From Myotis daubentonii (Eukaryota; Chordata; Mammalia; Chiroptera; Vespertilionidae): a stretch of DNA of 64,000 bases. The stretch lies in the NCBI RefSeq assembly GCF_963259705.1, contig NC_081842.1, positions 92,060,433 through 92,124,432 on the forward strand, written 5' to 3'. The notes beneath the pieces were generated by a model. It worked only from the letters and a program-made list of their open reading frames with translations. It had not been told where the DNA came from and searched no databases. Shown here piece by piece: positions 12,288 through 23,784 of this stretch. Numbering within the stretch: the first letter of the stretch is position 1; each line of letters starts with the position of its first letter. The position numbers were made by a program, and so were the translations under genes.

Positions 12288-12458
12288 GATCAATACGGAG
12301 TCTTTTTTCTTTAGACTCAGTATGGCACATCTTCTTAATCTAAAGATCAATACAGAGTCTTCTTTCTTTGGACTCAGTATGGCACATCTTCTCAATCTAA
12401 GAATCAATACAGAGTCTTCTTTCTTTGGACTCAGTATGGCACATCTTCTCAATCTAAG
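12288..12458. repeat. Three ~57-bp tandem repeats inside the mini-ERV
   Basis: Three units begin at 12288, 12345 and 12401. Each holds GATCAATAC(A/G)GAGTCTT then ACTCAGTATGGCACATCTTC. They create repetitive frames on both strands (12282-12473 minus, 12322-12993 plus) that are not retroviral proteins. Confidence 0.9.
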
Positions 12459-12532
12459 TTCTGTACTATCCACCTTCTCACCCTACTTATCCTCTATAGG
12501 GGGGTCTGTAGCACCCTGGTGGAGTCCTATCC

Positions 12533-12813
12533 GTCCCGAGTGTGGGGTTCTCAATGGGGGGGGCTTACCTAAGGGAATCCTGTTCCAGGGGTTCCCAAAG
12601 GTGTGGACGGAGTCGGCGAAGACTATCCACCCTCTTCCTACGGTGGAGTCTGATCCGTCCCGAGTGTGGGGGTTCTCAATGGGGGAGGGGGGCTTACCTA
12701 GGGGAATCCTGTTCCAGGGGTTCCCAAAGGTGTGGACGGAGTCGGCGAAGACTATCCACCCTCTTCCTACGGTGGAGTCCGATCCATCCCGAGTTCAGGG
12801 CGCTTACCTAGGG
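12533..12813. repeat. ~125-bp tandem repeats in ERV leader, containing LTR-edge sequence
   Basis: Units starting near 12534 and 12657, with a partial one near 12786, each contain TCCCGAGTGTGGGG and a GGTGTGGACGGAGTCGGCG block. That last block also occurs at the U5 edge of both LTRs, so the leader appears to have been built by duplicating LTR-edge sequence. Confidence 0.85.
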
Positions 12814-12831
12814 GTCCCTGTTCGGGCGCCA
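12814..12831 (-). promoter_or_regulatory. Primer-binding site, tRNA-Lys3 type
   Basis: All 18 bases, read on the minus strand, match the classical Lys3 primer-binding site (TGGCGCCCGAACAGGGAC), two bases from the 5' LTR end. The intact site argues for a recent insertion and for mobilisation by a Lys3-primed helper. Confidence 0.93.
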
Positions 12832-12833
12832 TA

Positions 12834-13590
12834 TGCCGGGGTCCAACCCCAGCGGGTCCAGGGGTCCCCAAAGGTGTGGACGGAGTCGGCGAAGAAGGAA
12901 GGACACGGAGGCAGTGTTCAGTTGATCAGCAGCCTTGCCAGGATCTCTAGCCACAATCTCCAGCCAAGTTCTGTGTCCATGCTCTCCTGGTAGGCTCTCC
13001 AGCCAGATTCCGTCCGAGACCTCCAGCCAGGCTCGGTCACCAGGCTCCAGCCAGGCTCCCCTGCCATATCTCTGTAGTCAGGCTCAGTCCAGGATCCCTT
13101 GCCATGTTCTCCCGCTAGGCTCTGTCTCTAGGCTCCGAGGCCAGTCCCGGTCCAGGATCCTCTGGCATGCTCTCGCCAGCGAAGTTCTTCTGTCTCTAGG
13201 CTCCGTGTAGGTTCTGTCTTCTGAATTCTGTCTCCTGAGTTCTGAGTCTTTCTGTCTTGTTACAACTGTATTTATACCAGTTGATTCAATCCTATCAATC
13301 TCTATTACAAAGGTTAGGGCGTTTCTTATCTCCATTCCAGGGAGAAAAGATTATGTAGTTTAAGCATGATTGTTTGTAGTTAAAGGGATTAATTACCCGC
13401 CTGGCACTTAGTTGAGGGGTTTTATTCCCTCCCTAACTTCAGGGGAAAATCCCTACCTGGGGATTCAACCTTTCTCGGAGAGGTGACTTTGGTTAAAACA
13501 CAGCGCCAAGAAGGTGAGCAAACATATTAAGAAAAGTATGCCATATATGCCAGGTCCCTTGAAACAGCAAGGATGGACCGGCTCCCGGCA
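12834..13590 (-). repeat. 5' LTR of the mini-ERV
   Basis: It is 757 bp, bounded TG...CA, with a TATAAATA box at 13269-13276 (minus). It shares a ~500-bp near-identical U3 side (13090-13590) with the other LTR but has a different set of short imperfect repeats in 12834-13089. The minus-strand 83-codon frame at 13084-13335 is identical in translation to the one at 11441-11692. It is a shadow in U3, not a recognised protein. Confidence 0.92.
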
Positions 13591-13596
13591 GAAGTT

Positions 13597-14824
13597 ATCA
13601 TTCATATTGTCATATGAATTGATTTCTTAATTTTGCTTTCTCATGATGATAATAAAATAGTCCTTGATATTAATTAAAAGTTTAGGATATAAGTTATATT
13701 TACTGAATTATTTTTATTTTTCTAAATTGGTAATAAAAATTAATTCAAATTTCTAGTGTTCAAATATTGCATTTTAAAAGTTTATTTAAAGTGTTTGTTA
13801 AAATTCATCTTGAATTTAATTATTAATGAATCACAGCCTTTTGGTATAGTTAGTTTAAGGCTGATTGGATGTCTTCAAATGACGTTTCTCAACCACTCTG
13901 GAGGAAAGATAAATTCATTTTCTAGAGAGGAATGTGCCCCCAAAAAGTATACACACTTTAACAGCTAATAGCTCAATTTTTAAAATGAAATGTATTTTAA
14001 TAAACGATGCCTTTGTAAGTATTCAAAGTGTGTGTATACATTTTTTGGGGAACATCCTATATATACTAGAGTTAAGACAAGAATTAAATTTACTCTATTT
14101 TTGCATAATAATTATCTTAAAATTATGCTGAAATATAGATTCATACAAATTCATACTATACTCCTCGTTTTTATCAAAACTAAGAACAATGATAGTTATT
14201 ATATAAAAAAAACATGGACAAAATTGGTGTAAAATGCTTGGCTGATGTTTCTTTATAGCATTTTGACTGTATTTATTACTAATCTCATTAGGGAAATGGA
14301 ATTTGAATTGACCATATCTGATCATATCTTGGAGGGAAATTATATAACTTTTCAGCATATTAAGACAAATTATAATCTTCAATGGAACATGAAATAGAAA
14401 ACAAATTCAACTATTAAGATAATGTGTACATCACCATCTGAAAGTTTTGCTTATTTCCTCAACCAATAACAAATGTGTTATCGCAATGTCTTTTCCTTCT
14501 CTCCAAGTTTCTGAGAAGCGATGCAACCAGAGTGCTATTTTTATCAAGCTGAGCCTTTTTACAGAAACTTTTCTCTATGTCCTGGCTTTAAAGTCCTAAG
14601 TGTAAATGTGGATGACTTTTTATATGACAGAACCTTTGTGTATATTAAGATATCATCAGATTTATCTTTAATAAACTAGATAAATGCTGTTTTATTGACA
14701 TAAATCGCCAGAATATTTTTTGAATTATATGACAGTTTATAGAGTGTGGACAGGTGATTATCAAGTCAGAATAGGATATCTCTGACAAGCACACATAAAA
14801 ATTACCAAAAAATAGTCAAGTTTA
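13597..14824. other. Unassigned AT-rich stretch
   Basis: AT-rich DNA with no recognised gene. Overlapping frames around 13934-14382 on both strands are low in complexity and have no family resemblance. Confidence 0.35.
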
Positions 14825-15106
14825 TCCTATATAATAAAAGACTAATATGCAAATTGACCAAATGGCCAATTGCTATGATATGCACTGACCACCAGGGGGT
14901 AGATGCTCAATGCAGGAACTTCCCCCAGCCCACAGGCCCAACTGGTAGTGGCAGTGGGGCTGGCGAGTGGGCAGTCCCAGGCCAGCCAAGGTGGGTGCCA
15001 GTGGGGGCCCCTGACTGCACCACCAGTCACCCCACAGATAGGCCCTGATCACTGGCCAGGCCTAAGGAGCCTACCCATGCACAAATCTTGTGCACTGGGC
15101 CTCTAG
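14825..15106 (+). mobile_element. Short HeliBat Helitron, complete ends
   Basis: The 5' end is TCCTATATAATAAAAGACTA preceded by A. The 3' end is GTGCACTGGGCCTCTAG followed by T. A hairpin of the form ATGCACAAAT/CTTGTGCA precedes it. At 282 bp this is a minimal non-autonomous copy with no coding. Confidence 0.95.
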
Positions 15107-15314
15107 TTGCTTTATAATGCCTGATAGTTTAAGTAATCCATATCCATTAGAAAACAGAGCTAATAGAGTCAATTTTTATTTTTATTTTTATATGGTGTCT
15201 AAACATTTGGGTATCTCAGATCATTTAAAAATATTTTGCTTCTGAAAAAGCATCCAGGTCTTTTTGGCATTTGACCCTGAAAGTGCTCTAAAAAGTAAAA
15301 ATTACTTTTCTGAG

Positions 15315-17395
15315 TGCTCAGTGTGCCTTTGTGTCTGGCAACTTCCCAGCGCCTAGATCCTCGGACTTTCCTCACAGAATGGCCCCCAAACATCAGTCCT
15401 CGCTCCCACTTCAAATGAAGAAAGAAACCAAAACTGCCTCCAGCTCCCAAGCTGGAGAAGAAGCCGACCCCTAAGGACATGCCAAAAGGAGAAAAAGAAC
15501 AGCAAGAAGCGATTGAACATATTGATGAAGTACAAAATGAAATAGACAGACTTAATGAACAAGCCAGTGAGGAGATTTTGAAAGTAAAACAGAAATATAA
15601 CAAACTCTGCCAACCATTTTTTCAGAAGAGGTCAGAATTGATTGCCCAAATCCCAAATTTTGGGGTAATAACATTTGTCAACCATCCAGAAGTGTCTGCA
15701 CTGCTTGGGGAAGAAGATGAAGAGGCACTGCATTATTTGACAAGAGTTGAAGTGACAGAATTTGAAGATATTAAATCAGATTACAGAACAGATTTTAATG
15801 TTGATGAAAATCCTTACTTCGAAAATAAAGTTCTCTCAAAAGAGTTTCATCTGAATGAGAGTGGTGATCCATCATCAAAGTCCACTGAAATCAAATGGAA
15901 ATCTGGAAAGGATCTGACAAAACGTTCAAGTCAAACACAAAATACAGCCAGCAGGAAGAGACAGCATGAGGAACGAGAAAGCTTCTTTACCTGGTTCACT
16001 GACTATTCTGATGCAGGTGCAGATGAGTTGGGAGAAGTCATCAAAGATGACATTTGGCCAAATCCATTACAATAGTACTTGGTTCCTGATGTGGATGATG
16101 AGGAAGGGAAAGGGGAAGGAGAAGAAGCAGAAGGAGAAGGAGAAGGAGAAGGAGGAGGAGGAGGAGGAGGAGGAGGAGGAGGAGGAGGAGGAGGAGGAGG
16201 AGGAGGAGAAGGAGAAGGAGAGGAGGAGGAGGAGGAGGAGGAGGAGGAGGAGGAGGAGGAGGAGGAGGAGAAGGAGGAGGAGGAGGAGGAGGAGGAGGAG
16301 GAGGAGGAGGAGGAGGAGGAGGAGGAGGAGGAGAAGGAGAAGGAGAAGGAGAAGGAGAAGGAGAAGGAGAAGGAGAAGGAGAAGGAGAAGGAGAAGAAAG
16401 GTTGGAAGATATTGAAGAAGGGGATGAGGATGAAGGTGAAGAAGATGAAGATGATGATGAGAGGGAAGAAGGAGAGGAAGATGAAGGAGAAGATGACTAA
16501 GGAACAGTGATGGATTCCAACCTCTTTTAAAATTTTCTCCAGTCCCTGGGAGCAAGTTACAGTCCTTTTTTATTTTTTATTTTGTCCCCCTCTTGTACTC
16601 AGTTGCCCTGTTTTTGAGGACTTTTTCTCTCCTTTACACCATGGTTCTCACCTTATTTGGGGGGGCGGGGGCGGGGGTGTACCTTGAGCAGAATACAGTG
16701 GGAAAAGAATCTTTGCCCCTTTCTGTTCCAAATTCATTTTTATCCTTTCCTGTCTCAAGAAAAATTTAATGGAATCAACACCACCATGCTCTGTGGGAAA
16801 AAAGAAAAACCTTCTGCTCCCTTAGCTCTGCTGGGAGCTGGGGGTGGCTGGGCCCCTGGGTAGTAGTGCATAGAATTCTAGCTCTTTCCTCCTTTCTCTG
16901 TATACTGGGCTCAGAGATTACACTGTCTCTATGTGAATATGGACAGTTAGCATTTACCAACATGTGTCTGTCTACTTTCTCTTGTTTAAAAAAAGAGAAA
17001 AAAAGACTTAAAAAAGGGGGTGCTATAGAAGGTCAGCAAAGGGTGGGTTTGAGATATTTGGGTGGGTTAAGTGGGCATGTTACAGCATGGCTTCTCCTTT
17101 GGTATGTTTAATTGTGATGTTTAATGGACATCCTTGCAGTCTAAGATGACGCTTTTTAAATAAAATTCTCTCCTAATGATGACTTGAGCCCTGCCGCTCA
17201 ATGGGAGAATCAGCAGAACCTGTAGGATCTTACTCAGAATTGACATTTCTCTATTGTAATTTTGTTCCTATTTATTTTAAAATTTTATTTTTGTTTCACA
17301 GGAAAGGAAAGATGATGCTCAGTTTTAAACGTTAAAAGTATACAAGTTGCTTTGTTACAATAAAACTAAATGTGTACACACACACACACACACAC
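15315..17395 (+). pseudogene. SET: Processed SET retrocopy (isoform with MAPK... N-terminus)
   Basis: Intronless copy of the SET (TAF-I/INHAT nucleosome-assembly factor) mRNA. It spans 5'UTR, coding region and a long 3'UTR ending at AATAAAACTAAATGTGTAC. The ATG is at 15379 and the main conserved frame at 15479-16075 holds the dimerisation helix ([16 protein letters not shown]) and the NAP domain. Lesions: a frameshift near the N-terminus (the ATG frame stops at 15472-15474), a Tyr-to-TAG stop at 16073-16075 before the acidic tail, and a net frame change across the GAG/GGA tract (the true tail end GEDD-stop lies in another frame at 16498-16500). Direct repeats AATTACTTTTCTGAG / AATTCCTTTTGTGAG at 15300-15314 and 17396-17410 look like the target duplication. 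The poly(A) tail is replaced by an AC repeat. It is probably non-functional, but the NAP-like part is long and well conserved. Confidence 0.95.
16127..16395 (+). repeat. Expanded GAG/GGA/GAA triplet tract in the SET acidic tail
   Basis: About 270 bp of nearly pure GGA/GAG units with interspersed GAA sits where the parental gene has a much shorter acidic-tail coding segment. Frames reading poly-Glu/Gly, poly-Arg and antisense poly-Leu/Ser all arise from this tract and are not separate genes. The purine-only strand is capable of triplex (H-DNA) formation. Confidence 0.95.
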
Positions 17396-17396
17396 A
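17378..17396 (+). repeat. (AC)n microsatellite at retrocopy 3' end
   Basis: A short AC run directly follows the SET polyadenylation-site region, where a poly(A) tail would be expected. It probably grew from the GTACACA... end. Confidence 0.8.
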
Positions 17397-17410
17397 ATTC
17401 CTTTTGTGAG

Positions 17411-18910
<1,500 letters not shown>

Positions 18911-18913
<3 letters not shown>

Positions 18914-19786
18914 ATTAACTGGTCATATTTTCCCCTCCTGAATATTCAGCTAAAATGTACTCCATGCTCTGTGAAAGAGTTATGCCAAGGGTTGAAAGTC
19001 AAAATAGAAAATTTCCTTAGTAGTTGTTTCTTTCTTCTGAAACATTATATAGCTTTTATGCTGGTATTGCTATTTTTAAAACAATCTACTTTAAGATTGG
19101 GAAGAATTTAGTATAGCCAGTCCCAAACTCACCAAACATTTGTGCATAAAAGTTTTTAATGCAAGTCAATTGTTGGAAACACATAAAGCATTTTTTCAAA
19201 GGAAATATATTCTGCATATTGCCCCATCTCTCAAATCATACAGAATAAATCCTTTTAGTTAATAATGTCACTAAAACAGAATAAAACTATCTTTTACATT
19301 AAGCTTACTTACAATTTAAACATTAGTCTCTATGAAAAATCATTCCCAATACTTTTCAGCTTAAGACACAGCATTATGAATAATATTTCCCTTTTGCTTA
19401 CAAATTTATCTTCTTTTGTATATCCTAGAAAAGGGAAGAGTGTCCTTGAAGCTCCTGAAATGTAGAGTGTATGGTCCACTTTCAGAAAATTTGAAGAAGG
19501 AAAAGGGATTTCTGTTAGCCAATTTGGCCATGGATAGTGTGTATCTAGAATACTGTGATGATGAGATCTACACATAGTATGTATATACCTCTTCTTTAGG
19601 AAGATACACATTTTCATTTCTTATATTGTTAGATGTGATGAATTGTGGTCCATTATCAATGAGTATTTATGAGCTCATGTTGAATAGAAATAATTGGGTA
19701 ATATAGGGAAGAAAAGAAACCAAGAAAGAATTATATATTATTCCTAAGAGTAGACACTATATAAAAGATGCATTTTAAAAAGAAAC
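18911..19786. other. Unassigned AT-rich stretch
   Basis: Nothing recognised. Frames at 19265-19617 on both strands lack any domain. Confidence 0.35.
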
Positions 19787-19789
19787 TTA

Positions 19790-19978
19790 ATTAGGCTCTA
19801 GTTGGGTAGTTTAGTTGGTTTAGAACATAGTCTCAATATGCAAGGTTGTGGTTTTGATCTCCAATCAGGGCACATACAGGAAGCAACCAATGAATGTATA
19901 AATAAGTGGAACAACATATTTCTCTCTCTCTCTCTCTCTCTCTTTCTCATTTCTCTAAAAATCAATTTTACAAAAGTA
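19790..19978 (+). mobile_element. Old tRNA-derived SINE (Ves-related)
   Basis: A degenerate head (GGCTCTAGTTGGGTAGTTTAG), a B-box-like GGTTTTGATCTCC and a GGCACATACAGGAAGCAACC block are followed by a (CT)n run and an AAAAATCAAT tail. It is more diverged than the other Ves copies. Confidence 0.65.
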
Positions 19979-20819
19979 TGTTTAATTATAAGTTTCAAAC
20001 AAGATATTTGGCAATATAAACTACAAAACCTCCAAGCAAGAGAGAATTACTTTCAACTGAGATGATCAGAGAATGTTTCATAGAGAAGGTGAAAGTGTAA
20101 TTGATATTACTTAAGAAAACATAGAGTGTAAAATTTCATATTAATTTTAGATTTGAGTTTCAATATTAAAATGTTAGCCAAGAAAAAAGAAAAAAAGATT
20201 AAATAGAACTCAGTAGGAATAAAAGAAAAAAGTGTTTTACTTCTTTTTCTGTTGTTCTGTGAGTAACTCCTAAGAGAAAAGTAGTCTAGGATAATTAAAT
20301 AGATTCAAAAAAGAGTTATCTAAACTTTAGCAAAAGTTAACATTCTGAATACAGAAACATGCTGAGTCAATATAACATGCTTTCTACTGTACCAATTAGT
20401 GGGACTTTTTTAAAAATGAATGAGAATGGTTATTCAGTCTGTTTCCAGTAATGTATAATTGAACCAGAAAGATAAAAGTTCAAGTTATTCTTCAAATTTA
20501 TTTAGTTATGAAATAGGCATATTTAAAAAATTTACTTGAAAACAGAGGTGGAAAAATTTAGAATATCAGGGAAGAAGTAAATAAACACACAAGTATGCAC
20601 ACATATACACACATCACAAGATATATAATATATATAATTTAATAAAATTTATTATTTATTTAAGTTATAAGCTGCTCCATTTAAGTTAAAATCTACTTTG
20701 TTTCAGAAAGGATTAAAAATGACTTTCAAACTTATTTCTACTATTGAAAGCTTCACTTGTCTTGTTTTAATTTTATCATGAGGTTTTACTTATGTTACTA
20801 TCTACATTACTACCTTTGA
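19979..20819. other. Unassigned AT-rich stretch
   Basis: No gene or recognised repeat. Confidence 0.35.
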
Positions 20820-20829
20820 ATGACTGCGA

Positions 20830-21290
20830 TGTGGTAGACAATTAGACATGCACCGAATAGGAATGATAGACCAGATACAGAAGGTCACCCATGGCAAAGA
20901 ACCTTGGGTGCCTAGCAACAGACAATTGCAGGGTGGGACCTCCCACCCAGGGGTGACCTTTCTCTCTTAGTATATCACTGGTCATGTAGTTTACCCCCTG
21001 ACCTTTAATATCCTTGGCCATGTGGTTCAGACCCTCCCCTGATCTTTCTTCCTCTGGCATGTCGCCAGCCATGCAGTAGACCCCACTAAGGGAGGACTAA
21101 GGGGGGGCAGAGAATAGTCTCATATGACTCCTATTTAAGACCTTGCACAGTTCTGACCAGCATCAAATAATAAGCCTTGGGTCTGTTGACCACAGAGAAA
21201 GAGTTTTGGTCAAACTAGAGAAAATATCTAGGCCTCAGTTGCATTTCAGCTTCTGGTCCAGAAAAACAGCAAACCAGACAAAATGATACT
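20830..21290 (+). mobile_element. Possible solo LTR of an endogenous retrovirus
   Basis: This GC-richer block begins TGTGGTAGACA. It has a TATA-like CTATTTAAGACC near 21130, then AATAATAAGCCTTGGG like a poly(A)/R region. It ends near TATTGGTGACA, where the next bases could be a degraded primer-binding site. I could not confirm the ends or a target duplication, so the family is not assigned. It could be another promoter-bearing repeat. Confidence 0.4.
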
Positions 21291-21472
21291 ATTGGTGACA
21301 TTACGATCAGCTTTAATAACTAATGACCCCCTACCCTGATACCAAGCAATCAGTAAAGACCATGACCATAAAGGAACACACCTGGAAAGCTGATGAACAT
21401 TCTATTAAGAGCCTCACCTGAGAACTTCAAGACAAAAGAGCCAGTGAGTGCTCACTCTCTCTAGACTCTAGG

Positions 21473-21686
21473 CAGGGGTGGGCAAACTTTTTGACTCCAG
21501 GGCCACAATGGGTTCTTAAACTGGACCGGAGGGCCGGAACAAAAGCATGGATGGAGTGTTTGTGTGAACTAATATAAATTAAAAGTAAACATCATTGCAT
21601 AAAAGGGTACGGTCTTTTTTTTTTTTAGTTTTATTCATTTCAAACGGGCCGTATCCGGCCGGTGGGCTGTAGTTTGCCCACGGCTG
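21473..21686 (+). mobile_element. Non-autonomous hAT MITE, copy 2
   Basis: It begins CAGGGGTGGGCAAACT and ends AGTTTGCCCACGGCTG, with the same internal blocks as the copies at 1027 and 41275 but in the opposite orientation. The flanks share a CTCTAG core, close to the TCTAGA-type 8-bp targets used by some hAT families. Confidence 0.9.
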
Positions 21687-22341
21687 CTCTAGAGCATGCC
21701 TGTGGTTTCCCTCCCCCTTCTCTCCCCAGGCATGCTCTTTCTGGAGCACACAGCCCTTTGCCACTTCTTCTTCCCACAGGCCTGTTCTCTCTGCCTTTCT
21801 TTTTCCTAAGCTCCAAGGGCCCTTATTTTGCCTTTTGTTTCCTGATTTATTTAAAATGGTTTCAGAGTTTTTACCCAATGATTGGATCTGTATTAGGATC
21901 CACTGAGTTCCAATATTACAAGTACTAATATAAACTTAAGCTAAAAACATATTTGTGCTACAGCAAAGGATACAGTATAAATGCCCTCCTAGCAAACCTG
22001 TATCCAAGAATTCAAATTCTTGGCTTTGTTCATCTTGTCAGGGTGTAATTCACAGATGTAAGTCTCTCCACATGGGTATAGGGCAGCCCTGGGAACTCCA
22101 AACTTTAGTAGGTTTTGCAGCTTTTAATACCAGGGAAGATATATATAGATTATAATCCAAGGAAAGACTCTAATTGGAAGGATATTTGAACCATACTGAT
22201 GGCCAAGATAATGAAGCTCCTTGAATGCTCAGGCCGCGTTAAGTATGCTTTACTAAAGCAGTGAAGTCAGGGCTTTCGGCATACCTTACCCACATGGGCT
22301 TCAAAAGTTGTCACATCAAGGAACAATGATTATTCATAAAA
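21687..22341. other. Unassigned stretch
   Basis: No recognised gene. The 88- and 99-codon frames at 21579-21928 run from the hAT MITE into this DNA and are not supported. Confidence 0.35.
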
Positions 22342-23160
22342 CTAGAGGCCCGGTGCACAAAAATTTGTGCACTTGGGAGGGGGGGAAGGGGGTCCCTCAG
22401 CCCGGCCTGTGCCCTCACGCAGTCTGGGACCCCTCGGGAGATAATGACCTGCTGGCTTAGGCCTGCTCCTGGGTGGCAGAGGGCAGGACCAATCCCTAGG
22501 TGCAGCCCCTGGTCTGGCTCAGAGCAGGGCCGATTGGGGAGTTGGGGCCCCACCCCCTGTCATGCACAGAGCAGGGAGATCGGGAGGTTGTGATTCCACC
22601 CTCAGTCATGCTCAGGGTAGGGCTGATTGGGGGATTGGGGCACCATCCCCTGTCACACTCAAGGCAGGGTCTATGGGGAGGTTGCAGCGCCACCCCCTGT
22701 CATGCACAGAGCAGGGCCAATCAGGGGGTTGGGGCATTTCCCCCTGTCACTCACAGAGCAGGGCCCATCAGGGGGGTTGGGGCTCTGTACCCTGTCACTC
22801 ACAGAGCAGGGCCCATCAGGGGGTTGGGGCACCGCCCTCTATCACCCACAGAGCAGGGTCGATCAGGGGGTTGGGGCACACCACTCTCATACTCAGGGCA
22901 GGGCCGATGGGGAGGTTATGGCTCTACCCCCTCACACACAGAGCAGGGCCTGTGGGGGGGGCGGTTGGAGCGCCGCACCCTGTCACACACAGAGCAGGGC
23001 CGATCAGGGGGTTGGGGCACCGCACCCTGTCACACACAGAGCCGCAGGGCGATCAGGGGGTTTGGGTGCTGACCCCTGTCACGCTGATCCCGGTGCTGGG
23101 AGGCCTTGCGGCTCTGCTGATCCCGGTGCTGGGAGGCATATTACCCTTTTACTATATAGG
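22342..23160 (-). mobile_element. HeliBat Helitron with internal minisatellite (distal unit of a tandem)
   Basis: Minus orientation. The 3' end is at 22342 (plus strand reads CTAGAGGCCCGGTGCACAAA, with the hairpin AAATTTGTGCAC). The 5' end is at 23160 (reads TTACCCTTTTACTATATAGG). Most of the body is a ~48-bp minisatellite. The 5' end touches the next Helitron without a spacer. Confidence 0.88.
22510..23070. repeat. ~48-bp minisatellite (about 12 units) inside a Helitron
   Basis: Units recur about every 48 bp with the core AGAGCAGGGCCGATCAGGGG then GTTGGGGC and CCCTGTCAC. Three overlapping proline/glycine-rich frames of 190-240 codons arise from the lack of stops in this repeat and are not genes. 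Confidence 0.92.
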
Positions 23161-23784
23161 GTAGAGGCCTGGTGCATGGGTGGGTGCCAGCTAGTTTGCC
23201 CCGAAGGGTGTCCTGGATCAGGGTGGGGGTCCCCACTGGGATGCCTGGCCAGCCTGGGTGAGGAGATGATGGCTGTTTTCAGCTGGTCACACATCCTTCA
23301 AGGTGGGGGTCCCCACTGGGGTGCCTGGCCAGTCTGGGTGAGGAGCTGAGGGCTGTTTTCAGGCTGGGGGTGACTGAAGCTCCCAACCACTCCTTTTTTT
23401 CTTTTCTTCTTCTTTTTTTTTATTCTGGGCCAGTTTGAGCTTGAGGCTTGGCTCCAGCTCTTAGGCCTCCACTGCTGAAAGTAGGTTTCTGGCCTTTGCT
23501 TACAATGTTGCGATCCTGCTGGCTGAAGCCTGGCAGGTTTCTGGGGTTTTGTTTAGCTTCTATGTTTGTTACATAGTGGCTTGCAGCTCAGAGGCCTGCA
23601 GCAGCAGGCGGGGGAGCGTTGGAGTCCTCCGTCACTGAAGCAAGCAAGCCTCATGCTAGTTTCAAGTTGCCTGGCTGCCGGCTGCCATCTTGGCTGACAG
23701 TTAATCTGCATATTGCCCTGATTAGCCAATGGGAAGGGTAGCGGTCATACGCCAATTACCATGTTTCTCTTTTATTAGATAGGA
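23161..23784 (-). mobile_element. HeliBat-related Helitron (proximal unit of a tandem)
   Basis: Minus orientation. The 5' end at 23784 reads, on the minus strand, TCCTATCTAATAAAAGAG preceded by A, the same variant start as the Helitron at 54550. The 3' end at 23161 has lost the canonical CTAG (CTAC on the minus strand) and lacks the usual palindrome. It joins the 5' end of the neighbouring Helitron directly. Confidence 0.82.

Larger units (their letters stand above)
11161..13596 (-). mobile_element. Miniature class II (betaretrovirus-like) ERV without genes
   Basis: Complete proviral architecture on the minus strand. The 5' LTR is at 12834-13590 and the 3' LTR at 11167-11947. A tRNA-Lys3-type primer-binding site lies two bases inside the 5' LTR and a polypurine tract abuts the 3' LTR. 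A perfect 6-bp target duplication, GAAGTT, flanks it at 11161-11166 and 13591-13596. Six-base duplications and a Lys3 primer fit class II/betaretroviral elements. Only about 886 bp lie between the LTRs and they contain no gag, protease, pol or env homology, just two sets of tandem repeats. It must have moved using proteins supplied in trans, or else lost its genes after insertion. The shared ends and target duplication show the outline is intact. Confidence 0.92.

Noticed and set aside
12322..12993. 223-codon plus-strand frame in the mini-ERV
   Set aside because: It is antisense to the provirus and composed of leader tandem repeats; no retroviral domain is present.
16067..16555. Long poly-Leu/Ser (minus) and poly-Glu/Gly/Arg (plus) frames
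   Set aside because: They arise only from the GAG/GGA triplet tract inside the SET retrocopy.
22510..23070. CRISPR-like regularly spaced repeats
   Set aside because: The units are contiguous imperfect minisatellite repeats in a mammalian transposon, with no spacers or Cas genes.
22500..23349. Overlapping 190-240-codon Gly/Pro-rich frames
   Set aside because: They follow the 48-bp minisatellite in a Helitron. Three frames are open at once, which is a repeat effect.
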